From Candidatus Saccharimonadota bacterium (GTDB lineage Bacteria > Patescibacteriota > Saccharimonadia > Saccharimonadales > UBA4665), in assembly GCA_003133385.1 (NCBI GenBank), contig PKXF01000008.1, positions 93,270 through 157,269 on the forward strand: a DNA stretch of 64,000 nucleotides, in the 5' to 3' direction. Shown here piece by piece: positions 17,106 to 25,134 of this stretch (its first letter is position 1; every line of letters starts with the position of its first letter). The notes beneath the pieces are model-generated. The model worked only from the letters and a program-made list of their open reading frames with translations. It made no database searches and was not told the DNA's origin. The position numbers and the translations under genes are program-made.

Positions 17106-17660
17106 ATGAGCGAGCTTGATCCTGAAGTTGGACTGGCTACTACTGAGCAGGCAGTTCGGACAGCGCAATTTCTTACAGATCTAGGTGCTCGAGCCGTCTT
17201 CTTATTCGGTAGTGTGGCACAATCGGGAGAAGGACACGATATAGACATGTATCTCATAACACCCGAGTGCAACTGGCTTCCTCTGGGTTTTGCTACTCAC
17301 GTAGCAATGATGCCGGGTCTTACGCATGAGGAAAACAGACAGTCCCGTCTACAGCTCATGACTCAAGTAATGAAGTTGAACGCCCAGGAGCTTGAAGTGG
17401 CATCAGGCGGTGCAGTTTTAGACCTTTTTAATCTCGATGAATATGTATGGTGGGAGACTTTTGATTTACTCCAAGCTGGCGAAACGGATAATGAAGACGT
17501 GGACCCTGTTATGAGAGAGGTATTCCATGAAACTCGTGGACTTCGCCAATTTGAACCGGAAACAGCTACTTTTAACCCGCCGGGCATCTTAAGAGCACCG
17601 CCTAATCTGAACAGGCCACCAAGCCTCTTAGACCTTTTTAGACTTCAGGCTGCTGAGTGA
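17106..17660 (+). CDS. Nucleotidyltransferase-domain protein
   Basis: A 184-residue protein with a minimal nucleotidyltransferase motif: FLFGSVAQSGEGHDIDMYLI (GSxxxxGxxxDxD, about residues 36-55). It resembles the MNT/antitoxin-like or DNA polymerase beta-like superfamily. The rest is helical with a Pro-rich C terminus. The substrate is unknown. It starts 15 bases after groEL, so it may be read through from the heat-shock promoter. Its 3' end overlaps the convergent gene by 23 bases. Confidence 0.6.
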   Translation: MSELDPEVGLATTEQAVRTAQFLTDLGARAVFLFGSVAQSGEGHDIDMYLITPECNWLPLGFATHVAMMPGLTHEENRQSRLQLMTQVMKLNAQELEVASGGAVLDLFNLDEYVWWETFDLLQAGETDNEDVDPVMREVFHETRGLRQFEPETATFNPPGILRAPPNLNRPPSLLDLFRLQAAE

Positions 17661-18261
17661 AATAGTTAATTTCGTTCACGATATCTAGCAAGGCCAAGGC
17701 ACGTTCTTTCTCGTCATCAATAGTTTTAGCTATATCGTAAGCTTTCTCGATGAGAGTATGGTTGTCGCTGGCTTGGATAATCATCATGAGTGTCTTAAAT
17801 TCTTCTTCAGGAGTCTGATCTAATTTGTCGATCAAAGGGAACAGATCTTCGAGGGCTTTTTGCTTAACTTCAATAAGGTTATCATCCGTAGCTTCGGTCA
17901 ACTGGTTGTCGCTTACGGAGGTGGGGGGGTTCAAATGGACATGATTGCCTACGGGCGGCACTAGGCCGAGTGAAGGCTCCTTGCTGCTTAGGGCTTGCGG
18001 AAAACCTCCAGCCGGAGATATGATATCGTCCTTCTGGTCGTTTGGGCCTCCTATAGCACCTACCGGATGCTGCAAAGCCGGAGTATCGCTGGGCGTTTGC
18101 GGACGTTGATCTGATGGAGTATCTAAGCTGCTGCTCGGCGGCGTAGCTGTCTGGTCAGTAGGCGTATGGCTAAGTGGTGTAGCTGTCTTGTCCTGAACAC
18201 TATCTGTTGTAGCCGCTTGATCGCTTTGATCTGTCGACTGATTATCTTGGTGCCCAAACAT
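17638..18261 (-). CDS. Hypothetical protein with disordered Pro/Thr/Gln-rich N terminus
   Basis: A 207-residue protein preceded by a run of seven G (a strong Shine-Dalgarno) just upstream of ATG 18261. Residues 1-110 are low-complexity and rich in Thr, Pro, Gln, Asp and Ser (for example TDQTATPPSSSLDTPSDQR). Residues 120-205 are a charged helical domain (LIEVKQKALEDLFPLIDKLD). No membrane helix or signal. It may be a scaffold or adaptor; function unknown. Divergent from the isomerase gene. Confidence 0.6.
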   Translation of the reverse strand: MFGHQDNQSTDQSDQAATTDSVQDKTATPLSHTPTDQTATPPSSSLDTPSDQRPQTPSDTPALQHPVGAIGGPNDQKDDIISPAGGFPQALSSKEPSLGLVPPVGNHVHLNPPTSVSDNQLTEATDDNLIEVKQKALEDLFPLIDKLDQTPEEEFKTLMMIIQASDNHTLIEKAYDIAKTIDDEKERALALLDIVNEINYFTQQPEV

Positions 18262-18343
18262 GTCCCCCCCTATAAAAATACTAGTTGCTTAGGCTATACT
18301 ATATACAATTGACCTATAAAAGCACAAGGAGTTTGGAAGTAAC

Positions 18344-19375
18344 ATGCTTGATGATCTCAAATTAATTCATAAGCGTGATGCACAAGATGCGCTAGGTGTA
18401 GCCGAAAAACAGTGGCAACAGCTGGCTCACGATTACAATGTCAAACTGCCAGAGTTAACAGGCATAACTAATATTGTACTGGCCGGCATGGGCGGTTCGT
18501 CGCTACCGGGTGTGTTCTTGCGTTCATGGCCCGGAACGCGGGTGCCGTTTGAAATTGTCAGAGACTATAACGTCCCGGACTATGTTAATGAGCATACTCT
18601 TTTTATATCCTCAAGCTATTCGGGCAATACCGAGGAAACTTTAACGGCTCTACACGAAGCTGAATCCCGACAGGCCCGTATTGTAGTTTTGAGCGCCGGA
18701 GGTAAACTGACAGAGCATGCCAAAACCAAAAACCACCCCTTGTTTCTCATACCAAGCGGTATCCAGCCACGTATGTCATCATTTTACTTCCTCACTGCTT
18801 TTATACAGATCTTAGAGCCGCTGGGCTTAATTGACAAAGGCAAAAGGGCAGAACTGGAAACTGCTGCAAAGTGGCTAAAAGACCAAACTGCGTCCTGGCA
18901 GGCCGATGTACCGACGACCAAGAATCCGGCAAAACGATTAGCGCTGGAACTTTTTGGCAAGTCGGTTGTAGTTTATAGCGGTCCGAAACTTTTCCCGGTG
19001 GCGAATAAGTGGAAAATTTGTATGAATGAAAACGCTAAGAACGTAGCTTGGACTAACCAGTACCCGGAGTTTAATCACAATGAGTTTATAGGCTGGTCAA
19101 GCCACCCAACCCAAAAACCATATGCCGTGGTGGAAATTCGTTCCAACCTGGAACATGAGCGGATTCAGAAGCGCTTTGAGGTTACCGAGCGGCTGCTGTC
19201 CGGTTTACGACCAGCTCCTGAAGTGGTTACGCCCAAAGGCAAGACTTTACTTGAACAACTGCTGTGGACTTCAAACTTCGGTGACTATGTCAGCTTGTAC
19301 GTGGCATTGCTTAACGGACTCAATCCAACACCAGTAGATCTCGTAGAAAAACTCAAAGTACTGCTTAATCAGTAG
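18344..19375 (+). CDS. Bifunctional phosphoglucose/phosphomannose isomerase-type SIS protein
   Basis: A 343-residue SIS-domain protein. N-terminal NIVLAGMGGSSLPGVFLRSW and SSSYSGNTEETLTALHEA are the sugar-phosphate-binding loops of the archaeal/bacterial bifunctional PGI/PMI family, and IPSGIQPRMSSFYFL matches its conserved middle segment. It would interconvert glucose-6-P or mannose-6-P with fructose-6-P in the cytoplasm. AAGGAG lies about 12 bases before ATG 18344. The length matches the family. Confidence 0.85.
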   Translation: MLDDLKLIHKRDAQDALGVAEKQWQQLAHDYNVKLPELTGITNIVLAGMGGSSLPGVFLRSWPGTRVPFEIVRDYNVPDYVNEHTLFISSSYSGNTEETLTALHEAESRQARIVVLSAGGKLTEHAKTKNHPLFLIPSGIQPRMSSFYFLTAFIQILEPLGLIDKGKRAELETAAKWLKDQTASWQADVPTTKNPAKRLALELFGKSVVVYSGPKLFPVANKWKICMNENAKNVAWTNQYPEFNHNEFIGWSSHPTQKPYAVVEIRSNLEHERIQKRFEVTERLLSGLRPAPEVVTPKGKTLLEQLLWTSNFGDYVSLYVALLNGLNPTPVDLVEKLKVLLNQ

Positions 19376-19406
19376 TCGATAAAGCTTAAGGTATAATTGG
19401 GGAGTT

Positions 19407-20423
19407 ATGGTGGCATGGCGGACCCCCCGCAGGCAATTTCTGTTAGCTCTGTTGACTTCCAGTCTAGTTAGTCTGGGCCTGTTCGCCTATGGAGCTTGGC
19501 GCAATCACAGCTTTGAGGAGTTTAGCTACTTATCGTGGAACCTGGTACTGGCCTGGTTGCCACTTATTTTTGCCCTGCGTCTTATAGCAATCCTAAAACG
19601 GAAACTGTGGTCGAGCTGGGAAGGGTTGGCTTTAAGTGTTCTCTGGCTGGTTTTTCTGCCGAACAGCTTTTACATGATCAGTGACTTTATCCACCTCGAA
19701 GACGTTAAACGGGTCAATGTCCTGTATGACACCCTGATGTTTACGTCCTTTATCTACACCGGCGTCGCCCTTGGTTTTAGCAGTCTTTATCTCATTCATG
19801 TCCAACTTCGGCGTCGGCTGATGGCCTATGAAGCCAGTATCTGGGTAGCGATAACTTTGTTAATCTCGAGCTCTGCTATCTATCTCGGGCGTGATTTGCG
19901 CTGGAACAGTTGGGCCGTTATAACCAACCCGGGGGGTTTGCTTTTTGATATATCCAATGGTCTGCAGCACCCGGCATCTTATCCGCAGATGATTATGACA
20001 ATCTCTGTTTTTTTCATTGTGCTCGCCAGTATGTACAGCCTGCTTTGGCGGGGCATAGGTCTGCTTCAGCGGCAACCGCCGTCTTCACGCCCAGTCCGCT
20101 ACATTGCTTTTTACGGAACGCTTAAACGCAATGGCAGGACGGTAATGCACCCAATACTGCGGGAGCATCTTACCTATCTGGGGCACTGTCATATACCTGG
20201 CAGGTTATACAAACTTGGACGGCTGGTGGGCGTAGAAGCCGGTAATGGTGACGTTGTCGGCGAGCTGTACCGCCTTAAAGATTTACAAGTGCTGCCCCAA
20301 CTAGATGAATATGAGGCAGTTGATAACGTCAATCCCTCAAAACCCGGCTTCAGCCGCGTGTTGGTCGAGCTATCGAAGCCGAAGGTACTAGCCTGGGTCT
20401 ATTTTTATGACGGCAACACCTAA
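19407..20423 (+). CDS. DUF1361 membrane domain fused to a gamma-glutamylcyclotransferase-like domain
   Basis: A 338-residue single frame with two parts. Residues 1-215 form a six-helix membrane domain with DUF1361 hallmarks (LSWNLVLAWLPLIFALR, VLWLVFLPNSFYMISDFIHLED). Residues 229-336 form a cytoplasmic GGCT/AIG2-like fold: RYIAFYGTLKRNG (YGTL 236-239), GRLYKLGRLVGV, GELYRL and a catalytic-type acidic LDEYEA (300-304). GGCT-like enzymes cut gamma-glutamyl amines or peptides. The fusion would tether this activity to the membrane; its substrate is unknown. GGGGAG lies a few bases before ATG 19407 and TATAAT shortly upstream. Confidence 0.8.
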   Translation: MVAWRTPRRQFLLALLTSSLVSLGLFAYGAWRNHSFEEFSYLSWNLVLAWLPLIFALRLIAILKRKLWSSWEGLALSVLWLVFLPNSFYMISDFIHLEDVKRVNVLYDTLMFTSFIYTGVALGFSSLYLIHVQLRRRLMAYEASIWVAITLLISSSAIYLGRDLRWNSWAVITNPGGLLFDISNGLQHPASYPQMIMTISVFFIVLASMYSLLWRGIGLLQRQPPSSRPVRYIAFYGTLKRNGRTVMHPILREHLTYLGHCHIPGRLYKLGRLVGVEAGNGDVVGELYRLKDLQVLPQLDEYEAVDNVNPSKPGFSRVLVELSKPKVLAWVYFYDGNT

Positions 20424-20438
20424 AGAGTGCCTGGTAAA

Positions 20439-23400
20439 TTATTGAGACTGCAGCGAACGAACGACATGCCGTCTATGCCTGGATTCTTGCATGGAAGCAA
20501 CTATAGCTTTGATAGCAGGGAGAGATGTTACTACAAAAACATGGCGTTCTAAGGCGGCTTTCCGGGTTTGGTAGCCATCGGTTTGGGCCTTGGTCGAACC
20601 GTTCGGGACATTAATAAGCAGTCGCACCTCGTTATTGTTAATAAACTCTACGATATTGTCACTTGAATTCTCGCTTACTTTAGCAATAGTCTGGCTGACA
20701 ACTATTCCGTTTTCCTGCAAGAATGAGGCCGTACCCTTCGTAGCGATTAAGTGGAATCCCATGCCCAATAGCGAACGGGCAATTGGCAATATAGCTTGTT
20801 TGGCAAAATCCGCTACAGTTATAACAATAAAACCGGCGTTAGGAATTTTAAAACTGGCTGCAACTTCAGCTTTGCCGAAGGCCTCAGCAAAGTTTTCGCC
20901 AATGCCCATAACCTCTCCGGTGCTTTTCATCTCAGGCCCGAGTACTATATCGGTGTTGCTGAAACGGCTGAATACAAAGACCGATTCTTTGACTGAGACT
21001 AAGCGTTTTGGCTTGGTCCTTTGCAGTAGTTTTTGCCCGTTGACCTTGAAGTCGTATATGCTTTTGAGACTATCAAGTGATTCTCCGAGCATTATCCGAG
21101 TTGCCAATTTAGCTAAAGGTACCCCGATAGCTTTAGCAACAAAAGGTACGGTACGGCTGGCCCGGGGATTAGCCTCAATGACGTACACCTGCTCGTCGCG
21201 AACAACAAATTGGATATTAATGAGCCCTACAACCTGTAATTCTTTGGCGATTGCTTCAGCGTACTTTATTAGCATGGCAAGCGTTGACTTGGATAGATTT
21301 TGAGCGGGCAAGACACAGGCGCTGTCGCCACTATGCACGCCAGCCGCTTCAACGTGCTCCATAATACCGGCGACTGCCACGTTGCCTTTTGTGTCACGCA
21401 GAGCATCCAGGTCAATCTCTATAGCATCACTCAAAAAATGATCCACTAAAACCGGCCGTTCGGCGCTTAGACCACCTTCTTGGATGAGTGCTCCGATGCC
21501 GGCTACTTCGTTGAAGGTAGCTGCCAACTGCTGTTCATTGTAGATAATGCGCATAGCTCGGCCACCTAAAACGTAACTGGGGCGAACCAATAACGGATAG
21601 TTAACCCGCCTGGCGACAGCCAGGGCTTTTTCCAAGGTTGTAGCTGTGCCGCCCGGCGGTTGCGGGATATTAAGCTTCTGGCACAGCTTACTCCACTCTT
21701 TACGGTCTTCGGCCCGGTCAATAGCTTTTGGGCTAGTGCCAAGTATTAACTTTTGGGGCAGAACATTGGCCAGTTTCAGCGGTGTCTGGCCGCCCAGGCT
21801 GACGATAATGCCATCAGGTTTTTCAACAGCTATGACGTTCATGACGTCCTCAAGAGTGATGGGCTCAAAGTATAATTTATCGCTGGTATCGTAATCAGTA
21901 CTGACTGTTTCAGGATTACAGTTGTACATGATGCTTTCAACCCCGGCTTCTGCTAACGCAAAACTGGCATGCACGCAGGCGTAATCGAACTCAATGCCTT
22001 GGCCGATCCTATTTGGTCCGCTGCCAAGTATCATGACCTTTTTGCGTTTGCTCCTGACCACTTCAGTTTCGTCTTCCCAGGTTGAATAACAGTAGGGAGT
22101 ATCGGCACTGAACTCGGCGGCGCAAGTGTCGACCATCTTATATGTCGGCTCAACTTTTAGAGCATGGCGGCGTGAGGTTATGGCCTCAGGATCTACTTTG
22201 GCAAGATAGGCCAGCTGGGCATCGGAGAAACCTAATTGCTTTATCGCTTTCAAATCACGGGCCGAAAGTTTGCGGAAGTCTTGGGCGGCAAAATTGGTCC
22301 GGGCATCGCTGATCCGCTTCATTTGGTGCAAGAACCACGGGTCATAGCCGCATAGTCGGCTTAGTTTCTCGGGTTTTTGGCCACGCCTGAGCAGTGATTC
22401 CACTTCGAATATCCGGTTTGAGCTGGGCAAGGCGATCGACTTTAGAAGACGAGCGGTGGTTGTTTTATCAAAAACTGCTTCTGAAGCATCGGCGTTTAAG
22501 CCAGTCCTGCCAATTTCCAGGCTGCGTATAGCCTTTTGCAGGCTCTCTGGAAATGTCCGCCCAATGGCCATTACTTCACCGATTGATTGCATTTGGGTGC
22601 CCAAGATGTCCGGTGTGCCGGGAAATTTCTCGAATGTCCAGCGCGGAATCTTAGTTACGACATAGTCAATAACCGGCTCAAAGCTGGCCGGTGTCTTTTT
22701 TGTTATATCGTTCGGTATTTCATCTAAGCTGTAGCCAACGGCCAGCAAAGCGGCAATTTTGGCGATAGGAAAACCGGTGGCTTTTGAAGCTAGGGCTGAG
22801 CTACGGCTGACTCGGGGGTTCATCTCAATGATAATTTGTTCGCCGGTCTTGGGATTTACGGCAAACTGCACGTTGCTACCGCCGGTTTCAACCCCGACCC
22901 GGCGCAGGCAGGCAAAAGCCGAGTCACGCATTTTTTGATATTCGACGTCAGTTAATGTTTGAGCCGGGGCAACAGTGATTGAGTCGCCGGTATGTACGCC
23001 CATGGCATCAACGTTTTCAATTGAGCACACCACAACGCAGTTATCGCGGCAATCGCGCATAACTTCCAGCTCAAATTCTTTCCAGCCTTTGACGCTTTGC
23101 TCAATAAGTATCTCGTTGATCGGACTGGCATCAATACCCTTGAGGGCCAAGTCATTAAAACTTTCCTCAGTTTCGGCAATGCCAGTACCTTTTCCTCCCA
23201 AAATGTAGGCTGGACGAATAATTACCGGTAAGCCGATCTTTGATACAACGGCCTGGGCCTCGCTTAAGTTATGGGCGGAACCTGATATCGCCGAAGCGAT
23301 ACCAATCTCGCTCATGGCATCTTTAAATAGTTGGCGGTCCTCAGCTGTGGCTATAGCTTCGGGACTGGCACCAATTAATTTTGTCTTATATTTCTTCAGG

Positions 23401-23720
23401 ATGCCGTTTTCGTGCAGTTCAATGGCCAAATTAAGTGCTGTTTGGCCACCTAACGTCGGCAGGATAACGTCAGGCTTTTCTTTGCGTATAATTTGCTCCA
23501 GAACTTCGACGGTAAGCGGTTCAATGTACGTAGCATCGGCAAAATCAGGATCAGTCATTATCGTTGCCGGATTGGAATTAGCCAGGATTATCCTATAACC
23601 TTCGCCCTTTAGTGCCCGGCAGGCCTGAGTGCCTGAATAATCGAATTCGCAGGCCTGGCCAATGACGATTGGCCCGCTGCCAATAATAAGTATGCTACTT
23701 ATGTCGGTTCGCTTAGGCAC
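20439..23720 (-). CDS. carB: Carbamoyl-phosphate synthase large subunit
   Basis: A 1093-residue CarB with both ATP-grasp halves: the N-terminal carboxyphosphate domain ([41 protein letters not shown]) and the C-terminal carbamate-phosphorylation domain ([37 protein letters not shown]). The methylglyoxal-synthase-like allosteric domain follows ([18 protein letters not shown]). With CarA it makes carbamoyl phosphate for arginine and pyrimidines. The start is GTG (23720), one base after the carA stop, indicating translational coupling. It is co-transcribed from the leader promoter at 24874-24902. Confidence 0.97.
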   Translation of the reverse strand: MPKRTDISSILIIGSGPIVIGQACEFDYSGTQACRALKGEGYRIILANSNPATIMTDPDFADATYIEPLTVEVLEQIIRKEKPDVILPTLGGQTALNLAIELHENGILKKYKTKLIGASPEAIATAEDRQLFKDAMSEIGIASAISGSAHNLSEAQAVVSKIGLPVIIRPAYILGGKGTGIAETEESFNDLALKGIDASPINEILIEQSVKGWKEFELEVMRDCRDNCVVVCSIENVDAMGVHTGDSITVAPAQTLTDVEYQKMRDSAFACLRRVGVETGGSNVQFAVNPKTGEQIIIEMNPRVSRSSALASKATGFPIAKIAALLAVGYSLDEIPNDITKKTPASFEPVIDYVVTKIPRWTFEKFPGTPDILGTQMQSIGEVMAIGRTFPESLQKAIRSLEIGRTGLNADASEAVFDKTTTARLLKSIALPSSNRIFEVESLLRRGQKPEKLSRLCGYDPWFLHQMKRISDARTNFAAQDFRKLSARDLKAIKQLGFSDAQLAYLAKVDPEAITSRRHALKVEPTYKMVDTCAAEFSADTPYCYSTWEDETEVVRSKRKKVMILGSGPNRIGQGIEFDYACVHASFALAEAGVESIMYNCNPETVSTDYDTSDKLYFEPITLEDVMNVIAVEKPDGIIVSLGGQTPLKLANVLPQKLILGTSPKAIDRAEDRKEWSKLCQKLNIPQPPGGTATTLEKALAVARRVNYPLLVRPSYVLGGRAMRIIYNEQQLAATFNEVAGIGALIQEGGLSAERPVLVDHFLSDAIEIDLDALRDTKGNVAVAGIMEHVEAAGVHSGDSACVLPAQNLSKSTLAMLIKYAEAIAKELQVVGLINIQFVVRDEQVYVIEANPRASRTVPFVAKAIGVPLAKLATRIMLGESLDSLKSIYDFKVNGQKLLQRTKPKRLVSVKESVFVFSRFSNTDIVLGPEMKSTGEVMGIGENFAEAFGKAEVAASFKIPNAGFIVITVADFAKQAILPIARSLLGMGFHLIATKGTASFLQENGIVVSQTIAKVSENSSDNIVEFINNNEVRLLINVPNGSTKAQTDGYQTRKAALERHVFVVTSLPAIKAIVASMQESRHRRHVVRSLQSQ

Positions 23721-23721
23721 G

Positions 23722-24786
23722 CTACGTTTGCTCCATCAGGCTTTTAAAGGCGGTAAAAAGGTGGCGGGCGTCATGCGGCCCGGGCCCGGCTTCGGGGTGG
23801 TACTGCACGCTAAAAGCCGGGTACAGCGTGCTTCTTAGTCCCTCAACGACGTTATCGTTAAGATTGCGGTGGGTTACAACTGCGTCCTTTAGGCTGCTTT
23901 CAATGACGGCAAAGTTATGGTTTTGGCTGGTAATTTCCACGACGTTGGTGCTTAGATCCTGGACCGGATGATTTCCGCCGTGATGGCCGAACGGCATTTT
24001 TACTGTTTTGCCGCCAAGTGCTGTTGCTAGCAACTGATGGCCGAGGCATATACCGAAAATTGGGGCGTGACCCAGCAGTTTTCGTATTGTCTGCACGCCA
24101 TAGTTAACGGTTTGGGGATCGCCTGGACCGTTGCTTAAAAATATTCCGTTTGGACGGGAGGCCAGAACCTGCTCACTGGTAGAGTCGGCCGGCAGCACAG
24201 TCACCGTGGCGAAGGTTGCCAGCTGGCTGATAATTGAAGATTTAATGCCGTAATCCAGGGCGGTCACCCGTAGTTTGCCGGAGCCGACGCTGTAAGCCTT
24301 TTTAGTTGAGACGGCTTTTACTAGATCAATACCGGCTGTGCCGGGTTCTTTTTTTGCGGCGAGCTGAAGCTCACGCAAACTGGCTGAACCGAAAGCGCCA
24401 GGCAAGGCGCCTTGTTCTCTGATATGCCGGGTCAGTTTCCGGGTATCAATGCCGGTAATAGCTGCAACATTAGTCCGTTTCAGCCACGTGTCGAGTGACT
24501 TTGTGGCCCGGTAATTACTGTACGCTTCATGATAGTCCCTGACGATCACGCCCCGGGCAAAGATAGCCCGGCTCTCATTATCGGCATTATTAATTCCGTA
24601 ATTGCCGATGTGAGGGTAGGTGAAAGTTACTATCTGGCCGGCATAACTTGGGTCGGACAATATTTCCTGGTAACCCGTGGGAGCCGTATGAAAGACGACC
24701 TCGCCGCTGCTTATAGATTTTTCGCTGCCGAAGACATAGCCTTCAAAAACCGTCCCATCTTGTAATACCAGAGCGCCCGGGGTCAT
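23722..24786 (-). CDS. carA: Carbamoyl-phosphate synthase small (glutaminase) subunit
   Basis: A 354-residue CarA. N-terminal [17 protein letters not shown] and [28 protein letters not shown] define the small-subunit domain. The class I glutaminase follows with nucleophile Cys in [12 protein letters not shown] and the His/Glu pair in [13 protein letters not shown]. It supplies ammonia from glutamine to CarB. The ATG at 24786 overlaps the stop of a 26-codon leader ORF (ATGA), and an intrinsic terminator lies 13-39 bases upstream, so expression is probably attenuated. Confidence 0.97.
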   Translation of the reverse strand: MTPGALVLQDGTVFEGYVFGSEKSISSGEVVFHTAPTGYQEILSDPSYAGQIVTFTYPHIGNYGINNADNESRAIFARGVIVRDYHEAYSNYRATKSLDTWLKRTNVAAITGIDTRKLTRHIREQGALPGAFGSASLRELQLAAKKEPGTAGIDLVKAVSTKKAYSVGSGKLRVTALDYGIKSSIISQLATFATVTVLPADSTSEQVLASRPNGIFLSNGPGDPQTVNYGVQTIRKLLGHAPIFGICLGHQLLATALGGKTVKMPFGHHGGNHPVQDLSTNVVEITSQNHNFAVIESSLKDAVVTHRNLNDNVVEGLRSTLYPAFSVQYHPEAGPGPHDARHLFTAFKSLMEQT

Positions 24787-24863
24787 AATCCGTACTCCAA
24801 AAAAATAAGACTCCCAAATGGGAGTAACGAAACTCGATGAAGGTATTGGACGACCCGGGACAT
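24783..24863 (-). CDS. Putative carA leader peptide (26 aa) with two Arg codons
   Basis: ATG 24863 lies 10 bases after a TATAAT -10 box. The ORF encodes MSRVVQYLHRVSLLPFG followed by nine more residues and ends in TGA overlapping the carA ATG. Arg codons are CGG (codon 3) and CGA (codon 10). The attenuator terminator lies inside the ORF. With CGA in the A site, a stalled ribosome would reach about base 24824 and clip the 5' arm of the terminator. That would favour read-through when Arg is scarce; this reading is inference. No Shine-Dalgarno is seen, as expected for a near-leaderless message. Confidence 0.5.
   Translation of the reverse strand: MSRVVQYLHRVSLLPFGSLIFLEYGL
24799..24825 (-). terminator. 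Intrinsic terminator in the carA leader (attenuator)
   Basis: On the minus strand ACTCCC-ATTT-GGGAGT (24825-24810) forms a 6-bp stem with a tetraloop. CTTA and then seven T (24805-24799) follow. It lies between the promoter and carA, so it can only act as an attenuator for carAB. A competing GAGT/ACTC pairing is possible just upstream, but it is short. Confidence 0.65.
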
Positions 24864-24873
24864 GTAAGCCCTG

Positions 24874-24902
24874 ATTATAGCTTCGTTATAGAAGCGGGGC
24901 AA
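24874..24902 (-). promoter_or_regulatory. carAB promoter
   Basis: On the minus strand TTGCCC (24902-24897), 17-base spacer, TATAAT (24879-24874). Transcription would start 2-4 bases before the leader-peptide ATG at 24863. The -35 box overlaps the left arm of the inverted repeat at 24899-24925. Confidence 0.7.
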
Positions 24903-24925
24903 GCTGGCTACCCGCAACAGCTTGC
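24899..24925. promoter_or_regulatory. Inverted-repeat operator between the carA and argH promoters
   Basis: GCAAGCTG-N11-CAGCTTGC is a perfect 8-bp inverted repeat centred at 24912. Its two arms overlap the two divergent -35 boxes symmetrically (24897-24902 and 24922-24927). Part of the symmetry comes from the TTGC of each -35, but four further bases per arm also match. It is a candidate site for a dimeric regulator that controls both operons at once. It does not resemble the classical ArgR box, and no regulator gene lies nearby. Confidence 0.5.
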
Positions 24926-24950
24926 ATATTTGCTTAGAAGGTAGTATTAT
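24922..24950 (+). promoter_or_regulatory. argHFJBDC promoter
   Basis: TTGCAT (24922-24927), 17-base spacer, TATTAT (24945-24950), then 10 bases to the leader-peptide ATG at 24961. The mRNA would have only about 3 bases before the leader start codon. It mirrors the carAB promoter in spacing and distance to its leader ORF. Confidence 0.7.
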
Positions 24951-24960
24951 ACACACCGTT

Positions 24961-25029
24961 ATGAACAATCAGACTTCGATTATTATCGTTCGCCGCAGCT
25001 CACGTATATCCGGGAGTTGTCCTTCGTAA
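24961..25029 (+). CDS. Arginine leader peptide of the argH operon (22 aa)
   Basis: ATG 24961 to TAA 25029. The peptide is MNNQTSIIIVRRSSRISGS plus three residues, with tandem Arg codons CGC CGC (24991-24996) and CGT (25003-25005). Base 24996 to 25001 (CAGCTC) can pair with 25014-25019 (GAGTTG). A ribosome stalled at the Arg pair would cover this segment and free 25012-25021 to form the antiterminator. A ribosome reaching the stop codon covers 25012-25021, allowing the terminator. This is the logic of his/trp-type attenuation. The codons match the tRNA-Arg(GCG) in this window. Confidence 0.7.
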   Translation: MNNQTSIIIVRRSSRISGSCPS

Positions 25030-25063
25030 TTCTTTGAAAAAATCAAGGCTCCAGACAGCTCCC
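25012..25063 (+). promoter_or_regulatory. Antiterminator stem of the argH leader
   Basis: GGGAGTTGTC (25012-25021) pairs with GACAGCTCCC (25054-25063) over 10 bp with one G-U. The 3' arm contains the whole 5' arm of the terminator (25057-25063), so the two structures exclude each other. The 32-base loop includes the leader stop codon. Confidence 0.6.
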
Positions 25064-25087
25064 ATTGGTACAACAGGGAGCTTTTTT
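25057..25087 (+). terminator. Intrinsic terminator in the argH leader (attenuator)
   Basis: AGCTCCC (25057-25063) pairs with GGGAGCT (25076-25082). The loop can add a TTG/CAA inner stem, and T25082-T25087 give a run of six T. It sits 48 bases before the argH ATG, downstream of the leader peptide. The perfect hairpin AAAAGCCTGA-GGT-TCAGGCTTTT follows at 25094-25116 and may structure the region in front of the argH ribosome site. Confidence 0.75.
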
Positions 25088-25134
25088 AATACCAAAAGCC
25101 TGAGGTTCAGGCTTTTAGACTGGAGAATATAACT

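Noticed and set aside
24864-24968. Upstream extension of the carA leader ORF to 24968
   Set aside because: The extension crosses the carAB promoter boxes (24874-24902) and the operator, so it cannot be in the transcript. Only the part from 24863 is kept.
25094-25116. Second intrinsic terminator before argH
   Set aside because: The 10-bp hairpin is perfect, but its only T run is part of the stem and no T tract follows, so it is more likely a structural element near the ribosome site.
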